Positions 1-12,465 of a DNA stretch of 64,000 bases are shown one piece after another. The stretch is from Maea johnstoni (taxonomy: Eukaryota > Annelida > Polychaeta > Spionida > Magelonidae): positions 17,462,135 through 17,526,134 of the forward strand of contig OZ012690.1 of the NCBI GenBank assembly GCA_963942565.1. Reading direction: 5' to 3'. Position 1 is the first letter of the stretch. Every line of letters begins with the position of its first letter. Under the pieces are notes generated by a model that worked only from the letters and a program-made list of their open reading frames with translations, did no database searches and was not told the origin of the DNA. The position numbers were made by a program, and so were the translations under genes.

Positions 1-168
1 TAGCATAAATAAGGCAGTGCTTAGAGCGTGTGCGCTATATGATGCCAGTTGCTCTGGAATATCCCCTGGGGTATTGACATGGTTTCCGTGTGTACAGTGC
101 CTGCTAGGGGAGGAAGGTCGTGTGAGCGCTTCGGTGGATACAAGACTATAAACCGAATACCTTTACGT
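1..168 (+). mobile_element. SINE, 3' part, cut by window edge
   Basis: This matches the last ~150 bases of the full SINE at 21967-22267, from the stretch after the core up to the shared end ATAAACCGAATACCTTTA. The tRNA-derived head and core lie outside the window. The differences from the full copy are scattered, so it is an older copy. Confidence 0.8.
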
Positions 169-960
169 CCCAAATTCCTTCAAATTTGTGGTACACAAAA
201 TTGATAGTATTAATTGAAAGTAGTAGATATTTCCTCCCTTAAAATCCTTCATATTAGATGTATCCCATAAAGATTTTTTTGGGGGTGATACTGTAAACAC
301 TACAAAAGTTGTTACAAAATAAAAGCATGAATTCAGTTACTGGTCAAAGGGTTGTTGTTAGTTAAGCTCTGATTAACATTTTTACCAAATATTTTCTTAA
401 AGTCGATTATACATTAAAGATATAAAAACAAAGTAGTCTGCCCGAGTTGGGCTGCTGCCGGCATGACTAGTATATATAATACCGGACAACTTATCTATGC
501 TTTTGGCTTGACAGGATGCACAAGTGCCACCTGGTACAGTCACATCATAATCAACCCATTTATGTTTAATGTCCACAGTCAGATTTTTCAAATACATGTA
601 TTTGAAAAAAAAGTTGGATTAATATTGATTAATAATTCCCTTTCAAATATTTTCCATGGAAATTGCTTTTATTGCCAAAATAGTCAGGCCTACTTGAGTA
701 GAGATACTGAGTAGCTTTAAGCCAAAGAGACCCTGATACTGTAGATTCACAAAAGATTGTGTAGAGAAAATTTTGGTAATTTACCGAAAATCGATTTTTG
801 CGGTTTTTAATTGTGCGAATTGGCCGCAACATGGAAAGCCCGCTATACACTTAAAGTGGCAGCACTAATTATTGCGAATTTTAATCTCGTGTCCGAGGCT
901 AAATGCTGAAAAGTGCAAAAATTAAACTAACGCAATCTTTTCCGAATTTACAGTAACTTT
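169..960. other. Gene-free stretch, nothing recognised
   Basis: AT-rich sequence with only short overlapping reading frames on both strands, none resembling a known protein. No inverted or tandem repeat was noticed. Confidence 0.5.
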
Positions 961-2449
961 CCTCTTCAGACCCGCAGGCACAGGCGGGCTCTTTGGTCAG
1001 ATAGCCTGCTATCCACAATGGCTCCTATAGACATACAAACCAAGGATCTGCCGTCTGCCATTATCCTATTGGCTGAGCTCTGACTCTAGTCCTCTTCAGA
1101 CGTGCAGCCACAGGCAGGCTCTTTGATCAGATAGCCTACTGTCCACACTGGCTCCTATAGACATACAAACCAAGGATCTGCTGTCTGCCATTATCCTATT
1201 GGCTGAGCTCTGACTCTAGTCCCCTTCAGACCCGCAGCCACAGGCGGGCTCTTTGATCAGATAGCCTACTATCCACAATGGCTCCTATAGACATACAAAC
1301 CAAGGATCTGCCGTCTGCCATTATCCTATTGGCTGAGCTCTGACTCTAGTCCTCTTCAGACCCGCAGCCACAGGCAGGCTCTTTGATCAGATAGCCTACT
1401 ATCCACAATGGCTCCTATAGACATACAAACCAAGGATCTGCCGTCTGCCATTATCCTATTGGCTGAGCTCTGACTCTAGTCCTCTTCAGACGTGCAGGCG
1501 CAGGTGGGCTCTTTTATCAGATAGCCTACTATCCACAATGGCTCCTATAGACATACAAACCAAGGATCTGCTGTCTGCCATTATCCTATTGGCTGAGCTC
1601 TGACTCTAGTCCTCTTCAGACCCGCAGCCACAGGCGGTCTCTTTGATCAGAGAGCCTACTATCCACAATGGCTCCTATAGACATACAAACCAAGGATCTG
1701 CTGTGTGCCATTATCCTATTGGCTGAGCTCTGACTCTAGTCCTCTTCAGACCTGCAGCCACCGGCGGGCTCTTCGATTAGATAGCCTGCTATCCACGATG
1801 GCTCCTATAGACATACAAACCAAGGATCTGCCGTCTGCCATTACCCTATTGGCTGAGCTCTGACTCTAGTCCTCTTCAAACCCGCAGCCACAGGCCGGCT
1901 CTTCGATCAGATAGCCTGCTATCCACGATGGCTCCTATAGACATACAAACCAAGGATCTGCCGTCTGCCATTACCCTATTGGCTGAGCTCTGACTCCAGT
2001 CCTCTTCAAACCCGCAGGCACAGGCGGGCTCTTCGATCAGATAGCCTACTATCCACAATGGCTCCTATAGACATACAAACCAAGGATCTGCCGTCTGCCA
2101 TTATCCTATTGGCTGAGCTCTGACTCTAGTCCTCTTCCAACCCGCAGGCACAGGCGGGCTCTTCGATCAGATAGCCTACTGTCCACAATGGCTCCTATAG
2201 ACATACAAACCAAGGATCTGCTGTCTGCCATTATCCTATTAGCTGAGCTCTGACTCTAGTCCTCTTCAGACCCGCAGCCACAGGCGGGCTCTTTGATCAG
2301 ATAGCCTACTATCCACGATGGCTCCTATAGACATACAAACCAAGGATCTGCTGTCTGCCATTATCCTATTGGCTGAGCTCTAACTCTAGTCCTCTTCAGA
2401 CGTGCAGGCGCAGGTGGGCTCTTTTATCAGATAGCCTGCTATCCACAAT
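961..2449. repeat. 130-bp minisatellite, 11 full copies plus a partial one
   Basis: Units begin with CCTCTTCAGA at 961, 1091, 1221 and so on every 130 bases to 2391. The twelfth unit stops after about 59 bases. Units differ by few substitutions and keep a strict period with no indels seen, which points to recent amplification or homogenisation. Each full unit contains CTATTGGCTGAG, an inverted CCAAT box (CTCAGCCAATAG on the minus strand). Short reading frames inside it are by-products of the repeat. Confidence 0.95.
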
Positions 2450-3477
2450 TTGGAACTAGGTTTTTTGTAACTTTTTCAGCCACATTGTGGCAAAGTCGTC
2501 ACTAGCCTGTTGTAACTGGTGGAGGAAACTGGAGTACCTGGCAAAAAACACTGACTTATCCCAAGTCACTGGCAACTTTCTCACATGCCCTGGCCAGTAT
2601 TTGATATCCACAATGCTCATTCAATCTTGGCATTTTTTTCCTCTCCTAAGAAGCTGTATTGTAAGAAAGCTTTTTTGAACTGTTTTCAAAGGCTATAATA
2701 GAATAGCTGATGGAAATCTGTACCCACTATTGGGCTAGTTTGGCATATTTGTCGGTAGGTAAATCAAGGATAACGTTCTCCAAATCCAAGTCAAGGAGAA
2801 AATCTTAAGTTCAGAAACCTCCATTTTTAAACTGTGGATAGCAAACTTGTTATTAGCCCTTCCAATGCTAAGGCTAAATCTGTCCAAAGCACAAGGACAC
2901 ACAAAGATTTTTGAAAATAATCTAAACTTGGTCATGTTGGTATTCATTTGATAGCTCTTGCGGAGTACTCTCAGATGAGTACCAATGTGCTAGGGTTGCA
3001 GTCATTTTTCAGGTGTTTTATTGCATCATTTCGTATTGGCCAAATTAGTCACCAGCAGCATAAGGGTTAAAACTGACATCTTTGAATGGATGAAACCAAT
3101 ACTCAAGTTATTTAGATGTTTGAATAGGGAAAACATTTACTTGTGTATTAACGAAGCCAACATAATGAAATACTTATTATGAGTATCCTACACATTAGGA
3201 AACCAATGGTAACAGGAGAAAATGAACATGCTCACTGAGCAATGTGCAAACTTTTATTCATAACATTTGTGATTTTGAGTTATGAGTCCATTCATATTCT
3301 GAAATAAACATATTTGGATTATCAAAAAATGATATCCAACAAAATGAGATAGACATCCGTAAGTGTATGAAATCATTGAAATGGGGTAGATTTTATTTTC
3401 AAATCAAAAACAATAAGTCAAATCTAATGATAAACCTTAGCCATATTTGTTTCAAGTAAAATTCTTAACCAAGACGC
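2450..3477. other. Gene-free stretch, nothing recognised
   Basis: AT-rich single-copy-looking sequence between the minisatellite and the first MITE. Short frames only; none shows a domain. Confidence 0.5.
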
Positions 3478-3738
3478 TAGGGCTGTCATCAATACCGCCT
3501 GTATCAACGAATAGAAAAAACATATCGATTACCCATATCGAAGAAGGCCCAAGATATTGATTCATATGCAAATTAGGTAAATACAAGGAACTTGGTCAAT
3601 ACATGATTGCATGCTGCAAGCGAGTGATAGTCAAACTCAGCTGGGGGACATACCCATTAATAGGTGCACCAGTACCGAATCGTTAATTATTTTATCGATT
3701 ATCGAATTGATAAAAAAGAATTATCAATGACAGCCCTA
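3478..3738. mobile_element. hAT-type MITE
   Basis: It starts TAGGGCTGTCAT and ends ATGACAGCCCTA, giving clear terminal inverted repeats. The flanking 8-mers CAAGACGC and CAAAACAC agree at 6 of 8 bases, consistent with a diverged 8-bp target duplication, the hAT signature. It is too short to encode a transposase. Confidence 0.75.
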
Positions 3739-3829
3739 CAAAACACTATTGTGGATCAGATTATCAGTGTTGTAGACGTTGATTTCACAGGAGAAATATC
3801 TATGGATACCTTTTGTCTCTCCAAGGGTC

Positions 3830-4051
3830 TACCATAAATTCTCAGAAATTTAGACCACCCTAGGAATTTGGGCCACTATGATTATTTTGCAAATAATCAT
3901 TGGGAAATATGGACCACCTTTCATCCAGCTGTTTCACAAAGTATGGGCTACTATTACTTTGCTCTGTCAGTATTTTCATAAAAAACGGGCAACCCTCAAG
4001 TCATGAATATTGTAATAATCAAGTGTCTCAAATTACTGAGAAATTACGGTA
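3830..4051. mobile_element. MITE, mariner-like
   Basis: The left end TACCATAAATTCTCAG and the right end CTGAGAAATTACGGTA are imperfect inverted repeats of about 22 bases, each bounded by TA. A TA target and this end structure fit a Tc1/mariner-type non-autonomous element. It has no coding capacity. Confidence 0.6.
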
Positions 4052-5090
4052 AGCATCATCCGTATCACCCATCCATGCCTGAAGCACCCAAACCTGACTA
4101 TTTTTGTAGTATTTCTCTAAAAAAAGCAATACTGTAGAATAGGAAATTAATCCGGGTTTCAAAATACTGATTTTGACCAAAAAATGACCTTTTCAAATTT
4201 AATCATTCTAAACAGTTAGTTCACACATTAACACAGATGGGGGGCAGATTTTAATTCGAATTTAATAATATCAAGATTTTCCAAATATATATTCTGTCAG
4301 GCATCAAACAAAATCTCTATATACTTATGAAGAGTTAAAATTCAGCTTAATACAAAGGAATGATAATTTTGAAAGAAGATGGGGAATGCTGATTAATTAC
4401 TTTGAAGAACAGAGGTTATAACAAAACACAATATATATTATCGATAAGAATTTATTTCTTTTCAAGTATATTTCATACACAATCGGTGGTATCTGTTTTT
4501 GGTACATATATACAATATACAACAAAACATTGTAAAAACATACAGTATTATACTTTGGTATGGTCATTATTAAATTCATATTTTGTATGTATACTGCTGA
4601 TACAAATAATGATACTGCAACTATTATATAATTGTATAACACATATCCCTATATCTTGATATAGGAACAAGGTAAATACCATGTTTTCAGCATAGCCGTG
4701 ATGCTCGGCATGCTCGGCAAGCAGGAAAATAAACAAAAAAGGCCTGTTAACCTTTTTTTAGGCTTGTAAAAATAAAAAAAAAGATTTTCCAATTCGGTAA
4801 AATTGGATTAATTACATGCTCGGAATCATTTCCTATTCTATAGTATTTAGAAAATATTTGAAAGAGAATTCTTCACCAGAAGTCTATCTCCAACTTTTCA
4901 TCAAATATTTTGTGAATTTATGCTTCATTCCTTCATTCATTTATCAATTGCCCAGTTATTTTAAAGGAAAGAAAAATACCTCCTTCCAATATTTTGTGAA
5001 TTTATGCTCCATTGTATGTATGTTTATTGACTGCAATTTCTATTGAATAATATGACACACAAATTAAGAGCAGAAAAAAGCTCTTACAAA
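4052..5090. other. AT-rich gene-free stretch
   Basis: Very AT-rich, with frames open on both strands because GC-containing stops and long codons are scarce. I see no protein similarity and no clear repeat ends. Confidence 0.45.
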
Positions 5091-6523
<1,433 letters not shown>

Positions 6524-6976
6524 TTATTGCTAATTCAAGCTAACAATGAGCAAAGCGAATGGGTTTGTAAGTTTAAAATGTGTGCCTGTAGGAACAGGTT
6601 TGTCTTCTATCGATGTTTAGTTCAAGCTCACATGTCCACTTATAGAATTCTGGGTCAGTTTGTGGTTAGCAGTCACGGAGTGTGGAGAACTAGAACATAG
6701 GGTAAACTAAAGGGGCAATTGGTACATTGGACACTAGTAGTCTAAAATAAGATGTAGAGATTGTGGTACTTAAGATATGATACCCCTGGCGAGCCTCCCT
6801 ACTCTGTGACCCTGAAAACTTACTGGGCGACTGTCAGAAACCACCTGTCTACTTTACAAGTGGACATGTAGAGGTGACACGTCCACCTGTAGGGTCTATC
6901 AATCTTTTGTGCAGAGTGAATGGACTATACTCCTGAACTTGTACTATCACTCATTGTTAGCTTGAATTAGCTATAA
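6524..6976 (+). mobile_element. MITE family 'TTAT-GCTAATTC', copy 1
   Basis: The ends are inverted repeats of about 26 bases that begin TTATNGCTAATTCAAGC and continue with TAACAATGAG. Full-length relatives lie at 19193-19645 (opposite orientation) and 26046-26497. This copy is inserted into paralogous block A; copies B and C read through the site without it, so the insertion postdates the split of block A. A TA flanks both sides. No coding capacity. Confidence 0.85.
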
Positions 6977-7476
6977 TATAACTGAACTTACAATTAAAAA
7001 GGATACTGCTACCCCTATTTTTCCTTCTCTCTTGGCCTGGTTACATAAAAAAATCATAAGATTTTGTGATTCAGGGTTTCCATAAGGGCCTCAGTGCAGT
7101 AATTCTTATTCTAAACCTTTCGTTCATCTAAAGATAGTCTTAAAGAAAGTTGAACTTCCAATATAAAATTAGGAAATTTAAAGATTACAGAACTCTCCCC
7201 GGTTCCTGGAAGCCAGATCAGTTATCTAGTTGTAAAATACAGGAATAGATCTTCCTGGACCAGTATATAAAGCAAGACATGTGGTACATAATCCTTCATT
7301 CTCAGGCAGACCACAGAGAATGTAACATCGGTTCGAGAGACCGTCTCACCAATGCCAGTGTCTATCCTATGTTGCCTAGCCAAAAGCTCTTGTACCTCCA
7401 CAATAATTCTCTAGGTTGCACAATGTTGTTTGCTGTACTACTTATGAACTCGCTTCATCCATAAATTAGTTAACTG
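6977..7476. other. Conserved 3' flank of class I zinc-finger genes
   Basis: Lies downstream of the minus-strand gene ending at 7477. It recurs before 22914, 37642 and 62235, and in weaker form before the class II genes. It contains TATATAAAGC on the plus strand and a 61-codon plus-strand frame starting at 7279. That frame is present in all four class I copies but changes mostly at amino-acid positions, so I do not call it a gene. Possibly a 3' UTR. Confidence 0.6.
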
Positions 7477-8415
7477 TTAGACATCAAGGTTTTCCTGCTT
7501 GACTATCACTTTAATAGGATTTTCCTCCAACTCTTGTTTTATTGGGAGACACTGTCCATTAATGACAATCCATTGCCTTGGTTCTGATAACTGTGGTTCT
7601 GTATTGTCAGTTGATGTCTTTTGATATGTTAACTGGTGCTGCTTCGGAGGAGATGGTGCCCTACCAGTCGTATTACACTCATCAAACTGTGAAGGCCCTT
7701 CTCCTTTGTGAGTCTGCAGGTGTTTTATCAGACCAGAAGGTTGTTTAAATGCCGTGTCATATTCACTACACTGGAAGGGTCTTTCCCCACTGTGTATCCT
7801 CTTATGCGTTTTCAGAGATGAAGACCGAGTGAATGTCTTGTCACATTCATTGCACTGGAAGGGTCTTTCCCCACGGTGCATCCTATTATGCCTTCCCAGA
7901 GCAGAAGACTGTGTGAATGTCTTGTCACATTCATTGCACTTGAAAGGTCTTTCTCCACTGTGTATCCTCTTATGCTTTTCCAGATCAGATGAGAGAGTGA
8001 ATGCCCTGCCACATTCATTGCACTGGAAGGGTTTTTCTCCACGGTGTATCCTCTTATGCCTTACCAGATTAGAAGAACATGTGAATGCCTTGTCACATTC
8101 ATTGCACTGGAAGGGTTTCTCCTCACTGTGTATCCTCTTATGTTGTACCAGTTGAGAAGAACGTGAGAATGTCTTGTCACATTCATTGCACTGGAAGGGT
8201 CTTTCCCCAGTGTGTATCCTATTATGCTGTACCAGATGAGAAGTCTGTGAAAATGTCCTGTCACATACATCACACTGGAAGGGTCTTTCACCACTGTGTA
8301 TCCTCTTATGCTGCACCAGATTGGAAGAACTTGTGAAGTTCTTGTTACATACATTACAATGATAAGAGCTTTCCTTTTCATGCCAATCTGCATGATCTAC
8401 CTTATCTGAAGACAT
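7477..8415 (-). CDS. C2H2 zinc-finger protein, class I, 7 fingers, 1 SUMO-motif tail unit (ZF1)
   Basis: 312 residues from the ATG at 8415. That start (MSSDKVDHADWHEKES) is shared by the family; an in-frame ATG seven codons upstream is not conserved. Intact fingers begin at residues 18, 46, 74, 102, 130, 158 and 186, with C-x2-C-x12-H-x3-H spacing and HSGERPF linkers. An eighth at 214 has lost its second Cys (CSEY), and a ninth at 242 is a dead finger lacking its first Cys. A linker (265-287) leads to one tail unit with IKQE and VKQE, ending QENLDV. Presumed nuclear DNA-binding regulator; the target is unknown. It has the shortest tail in the window. Confidence 0.88.
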   Translation of the reverse strand: MSSDKVDHADWHEKESSYHCNVCNKNFTSSSNLVQHKRIHSGERPFQCDVCDRTFSQTSHLVQHNRIHTGERPFQCNECDKTFSRSSQLVQHKRIHSEEKPFQCNECDKAFTCSSNLVRHKRIHRGEKPFQCNECGRAFTLSSDLEKHKRIHSGERPFKCNECDKTFTQSSALGRHNRMHRGERPFQCNECDKTFTRSSSLKTHKRIHSGERPFQCSEYDTAFKQPSGLIKHLQTHKGEGPSQFDECNTTGRAPSPPKQHQLTYQKTSTDNTEPQLSEPRQWIVINGQCLPIKQELEENPIKVIVKQENLDV

Positions 8416-9110
8416 GGTAAATAGCTGACCATGCAATGAATGAATAAATAAAAAATACTATATAAATTGTGAGTCATCAGTTTGCTTCTGATTACTTTTT
8501 CTCATAACTTTCCCTGCAAATATATCCAAGAGTTGTATTCAAAGTGAAGACACCAACTTCATGCCAACTTCATGTGGACCTTTCTGGCTGATGCAGGTAT
8601 GAATGGATAATTAACTTGAGAATTGTCCTTGTGACACTTGAAAACAACTGTCCCAAAACTTTCACCATAGTTTCAAAGAGTTGAGTCCATCACCTGATTT
8701 CTCTCCCCAAGATGAAGAAATGAAGAACTTTTAACTTTGACCTTCATGTATTTTGTCTTCATGTGGTGATGTTTAGTCACACAATTGTTCCGTTTACCAT
8801 TATGAATCTGAAAATTCAGATAAAAAAGTCAAAACAAGGAAAACGGAATACAAATTTTACTTATACAGACATTTAGGTAAATCCTTTCATTCTATTTTCA
8901 ATGTGATGTCATCTTTTGTTCCAACTCTCCATCATATTTCAGGAATGGAAAATTAACTCTCCGACCTTGAATTTACCGGCCATCTAGGTCATTCTTGTTG
9001 CAATACAATAATTTTTCACAAAATTCTATGCACTGTGTAATCCTGCACACATCTCTAGTTGGGATTGGCACCTTTATAATTTTCATGATACGATACAATA
9101 TTGATATTTC
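8416..9110. other. Conserved 5' flank of zinc-finger gene ZF1
   Basis: On the minus strand this leads into the ATG at 8415 and is shared with all other copies except ZF2. On that strand it has GAAATCAG|GTGATG, a good splice donor, near 8695, followed nearer the gene by acceptor-like CATCAG and GCAG sites. It probably holds the 5' UTR, small introns and promoter, but exon limits cannot be set from sequence alone. Confidence 0.5.
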
Positions 9111-9170
9111 CTTAACGATTTGATGCTGATACAAAATTGCCAGCTGGTCCACTGAACAATAAATTAATTT

Positions 9171-9172
9171 CC

Positions 9173-9209
<37 letters not shown>

Positions 9210-9280
9210 CTTTATTTAAAGAGGGTAACTCAGTCCAATGGTAAGGATCTTCCCCGAGGCCCTCTTGGATATATATAGGT
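9171..9280 (+). mobile_element. (AAT)n tract plus short retroposon-like tail
   Basis: About 33 bases of AAT repeat followed by CTTTATTTAAAGAGGGTAAC and a short GC-richer stretch are inserted in sequence that is continuous at 25075-25130 (GCCAGCTGGTCCAC up to AGAACATAT). A simple repeat attached to a conserved 3' segment suggests a very truncated LINE or SINE end in reverse orientation. No coding region. Confidence 0.5.
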
Positions 9281-9324
9281 ATATATAGAACATATGCTAC
9301 CAAAAAATGGACATGGACATTATT

Positions 9325-9515
9325 CATACTCTCTGGTCTAGCAGTATTTCCACTATTTTGATGTGGAAAGAGTAATGATTATATAATTATGTTTTTTGCC
9401 CATTTCTCACATGAAACTGGGAAAGGCTACTGGCGGAAACCAGTTTCTGACAGGATGGTAAAAACAGTTTCTGCCATGGTAAAAAACATCCCAGTGCGGA
9501 AATTGCCAACCCCTA
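9325..9515 (+). mobile_element. hAT fragment, right end
   Basis: It runs from CTCTGGTCTAGCAGTATTT to GAAATTGCCAACCCC and matches the right end of the hAT element at 13684-14734 and the ends at 33175 and in each tandem unit. The left end is missing. AAACCAGTTTCTG motifs recur inside. Confidence 0.7.
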
Positions 9516-10080
9516 TATGAACTAAAATCAACAAATCTAGCATTTGATTTTAATTGTTCTTCATTTCATCTCATCACTTTTAATGAGTCATACCTTCTGT
9601 AAAAAGAAAAACGCAAAAATTTCTGACATCACCACATAAAGGTTTATTCATTAACAACAATTTATTAATTCCATTAAATAATATGCCCAGATGTTCAACG
9701 TATTTGTCCTGTCATGTCTTTTTTCATAATATAAGCAATTCTGTATAAGAAATCTAAATCTGCACAGTCTCTAAGCGCTCTTTTATTTTAAATTGAGAAC
9801 TGCTCATACCTATAACTACATGTGCTAAGAATATGGTAGCCTGGCCCTGTACAATGTCTAACCACTTTCGGAATACATACCACATCTAAACCTGTACTGA
9901 CTACTTCTTCCTGCACTAACCACGGAATGAACAAAACTACAGTTGAAGTGATGGGCCAAACATAGAACTTGAATCATTGTGATCTGGGACTAGTCTTTTA
10001 ATGTATTGGTGAAATGAATAAATAGAACAATAGCGAAAATTCCTGGTTGCAAACAGCTGTAATTCCATCATTTAGAAATA
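9516..10080. other. Intergenic sequence shared with blocks B and C
   Basis: Similar to 33180-33960 and 57290-58170, including ACTACATGTGCTAAG and CATCTAAACCTGTA. No gene recognised. Confidence 0.6.
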
Positions 10081-10809
10081 TGTTAAGGTAACCTGAAGGC
10101 TGACCTGCCAATGTAAATTCAGAGGATCTAAAGGTTACAGAGTGCTCCTTCATTCCCGGCAGTCAGGTCATTCTGAAGTGAAGTAGGAGAGAGGTGCTCC
10201 CTGAACCACAATATCAAGAAAGACAAGCATATAGTAGTGGTGTGTCGATTAATCAAAAGCTACAAGTCTGATTAATCATGCAAAAATCTAGTCACTTGTA
10301 AACAACAAGAAACATTGAAACAAAACGCTGTTTAGGTCTAGTAGCATCTATGAGCATACACACTGATAGCCTGAAAACTGTGTCGGCATCCAAGAAATTT
10401 ATTTGGACAAGAAACATCAAAACAAAATCCTGGCCTTAGGAGCTTGCCATCGAGGGCAAAATCCCTTTATGATGATAGATGTATTTACCTTGTCTCTTAT
10501 CATTTTCTGTCTCTTCACTTCCTGCCTTTAAAATTGACGATTAGTCAGGAAAAACTCAAGCAACAGACACAATATGAACGCCTTCTTGTCTATGCTTGTA
10601 AAGAAGAGTGCGCACGCACACACATAGCAAGCACAGAAGCTGCAGACAAGCTTGAGTCAGGTCGGGTATTGGTCACTGATATTCGCATGCACTCAAACTC
10701 ATCACTTTAAATGATTCCCACCTCAAGGTGACTATTTATAGGTTGTGCAATGTTGTTTGTTGAGTAATATTTTTTAATTCACTCCAGCGATAAGTTATGT
10801 ATTAAATTG
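10081..10809. other. Conserved 3' flank of class II genes (at ZF2)
   Basis: It opens with a stretch homologous to the class I flank (CCAATGTAAATTCAGAG) and continues with TAGTAGTGGTGTGTCGATTAA and TTGTAAACAACAAG, which are also found before ZF4 and in every tandem unit. Probably 3' untranslated or intergenic. Confidence 0.55.
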
Positions 10810-12126
10810 TTAGACTTCAAGATTTTCCTGCTTAGCAATCACTGCACTTGCCATTTCCTCCAACTCTTGTTCTATTGGGAGACACTCTCCCTTTTCCTGC
10901 TTGACTATCACTCTACTAGCATCTTCCTCCAAATCTTGTTCCATTGGGAGACACTCTCCCTTTTCCTGCTTGACTATCACTTTACTATCATTTTCCTCCA
11001 ATTCTTGTTTTATAGGAAGACACTGTCCCTTAACAACAACCCATTGCCTAGGTTGTGATAATTGTGTTTCTGTATTGTCAACTGATGACTTTTGATGTGT
11101 TAACTGGTGCTGCTTCGTATGAGATGGTGCCCTTCTAGTCTTATAACACTTATTAAGCTTAAAGGTTCTTTGACCTGTGTGAGTCCGCATGTGTGATACC
11201 AGACCGTAAGATTGTGCGAATGCCTTGTCACATTCATTGCACTTGAAGGGTCTTTCCCCACTGTGTATCCTCATATGATTTTTCAGAATAGAAGAACGAC
11301 TGAATGCCTTGTCACATTCATTGCACTTGAAGGGTCTTTCCCCACTGTGAAACCTCTTATGCCTTCCCAAATTAGAAGAACATGTGAATGCCTTGTCACA
11401 TTGATTGCACTGGAAGGGTCTTTCCCCACTGTGTATCCTCTTATGCTTTATCAGAGTTGAAGAATCTTTAAATGCCTTGTCACCTTCATTGCACTTGAAG
11501 GATTTCTCCTCACTGTGTATCCTCTTATGTTGTTTTAGTTGAGAAGACCGTGAGAATGTCTTGTCACATTCATTGCACTCGAATGGTCGTTCCCCACTGT
11601 GTATCCTCTTATGAGTTCTCAGAATAGAAAGCTGAGTGAATGCCTTGTCACATTCATTGCACTGGAAGGGTCTTTCTCCACTGTGTATCCTATTGTGCCG
11701 TACCAGGTGAGAAGACTGTGTGAATGCCTTGTCACATTCATTGCACTGGAAGGGTCTTTCCCCACTGTGAAACCTCTTATGCTGTATCAGAGTTGAAGAA
11801 TCTTTAAATGCCTTGTCACATTCATTGCACTGGAAGGGTCTTTCCCCACTGTGTATCCTCTTATGAGATCTCAGACTAGAAAGCTGAGTGAATGCCTTGT
11901 CACATTCATTGCACTGGAAGGGTCTTTCTCCACTGTGTGTTCTCTTATGTTTTTCTAGATTAGCAGAACAAGTGAATGTCTTGTCACATTCATTGCACTG
12001 GAATGGTCGTTCCCCAGTGTGCATCCTCTTATGCCGTACAAGGTGAGAAGACTGTGAGAATACCTTGTCACATCCATCGCACTGGAAGGTCTGTTCCCCA
12101 CTCTGTATCCTCTTATGTTTTACCAT
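10810..12126 (-). CDS. C2H2 zinc-finger protein with 10 intact fingers, altered N-terminus (ZF2)
   Basis: 438 residues from the first ATG, which encodes MVKHKRIQ, the end of a lost finger. The family start MSSDK and the first finger are absent. Intact fingers begin at 14, 42, 70, 98, 126, 154, 182, 238, 266 and 294; the one at 210 has Gly for its second Cys (CNEG), and 322 is the family's dead finger. The tail (368-438) has three units, but the last two contain MEQD and IEQE, so Lys is lost at their first motif and only VKQE-type sites remain. An in-frame stop lies just upstream of the ATG and a strong splice acceptor at 12139-12140, so the real N-terminus may come from an upstream exon. Otherwise a presumed DNA-binding regulator. 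Confidence 0.8.
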   Translation of the reverse strand: MVKHKRIQSGEQTFQCDGCDKVFSQSSHLVRHKRMHTGERPFQCNECDKTFTCSANLEKHKRTHSGERPFQCNECDKAFTQLSSLRSHKRIHSGERPFQCNECDKAFKDSSTLIQHKRFHSGERPFQCNECDKAFTQSSHLVRHNRIHSGERPFQCNECDKAFTQLSILRTHKRIHSGERPFECNECDKTFSRSSQLKQHKRIHSEEKSFKCNEGDKAFKDSSTLIKHKRIHSGERPFQCNQCDKAFTCSSNLGRHKRFHSGERPFKCNECDKAFSRSSILKNHMRIHSGERPFKCNECDKAFAQSYGLVSHMRTHTGQRTFKLNKCYKTRRAPSHTKQHQLTHQKSSVDNTETQLSQPRQWVVVKGQCLPIKQELEENDSKVIVKQEKGECLPMEQDLEEDASRVIVKQEKGECLPIEQELEEMASAVIAKQENLEV

Positions 12127-12137
12127 TTCATTTTAAA

Positions 12138-12165
12138 TCTAAAAAGGCAGAAAAAATACAGCAAA
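12138..12165 (-). promoter_or_regulatory. Candidate splice acceptor upstream of ZF2
   Basis: On the minus strand the sequence TTTTTTCTGCCTTTTTAG ends at 12139, directly before ATTTAAAATGAAATGG and the ZF2 frame. A long pyrimidine tract followed by TAG is a textbook 3' splice site. No other family member has it, because the upstream sequence here is different. Confidence 0.55.
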
Positions 12166-12465
12166 TAACATATATGGCTTCTAGAGACATGTACATTTCC
12201 AATGGTAGTTTCAATGGACCGAATCTTACAGACATGCAAGAGTTAACAATCTTGAAACTTATGTAATATGAATTAATTATGGTCTCTCTTGAAATATTTG
12301 TACAGGTGTCTGACAAGTAACCTTTAACCTAGAGACCACCATGTAGCTATCTGTGTTTCATACTAGCCTACTGGGACTGTGGCACATATGTGGTGGTTTA
12401 TCTGAAAAGACCCACAACAGATCATTTAGGGGCAGTAGGGGTACACATTTTATATGAAAGCAGGA
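12166..12465. other. Short gene-free stretch
   Basis: Unlike the 5' flank of every other family member. I see no domain and no repeat end until the hAT terminus at 12466. Confidence 0.4.

Noticed and set aside
961-2449. CRISPR-like array
   Set aside because: The whole 130-bp unit repeats without unique spacers, in an animal genome; it is a minisatellite.
6524-6976. Exact target duplication for the TTAT-GCTAATTC MITE family
   Set aside because: TA flanks copy 1 but not copies 2 and 3, so no superfamily was assigned.
7279-7464. Small plus-strand frame (MWYIILHSQADH...) preceded by TATATAAA, repeated at 22716, 37441 and 62040
   Set aside because: Only eight or so bases separate the TATA-like sequence from the ATG, and differences among the four copies mostly change amino acids. 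Shared ancestry of the flank explains the conservation.
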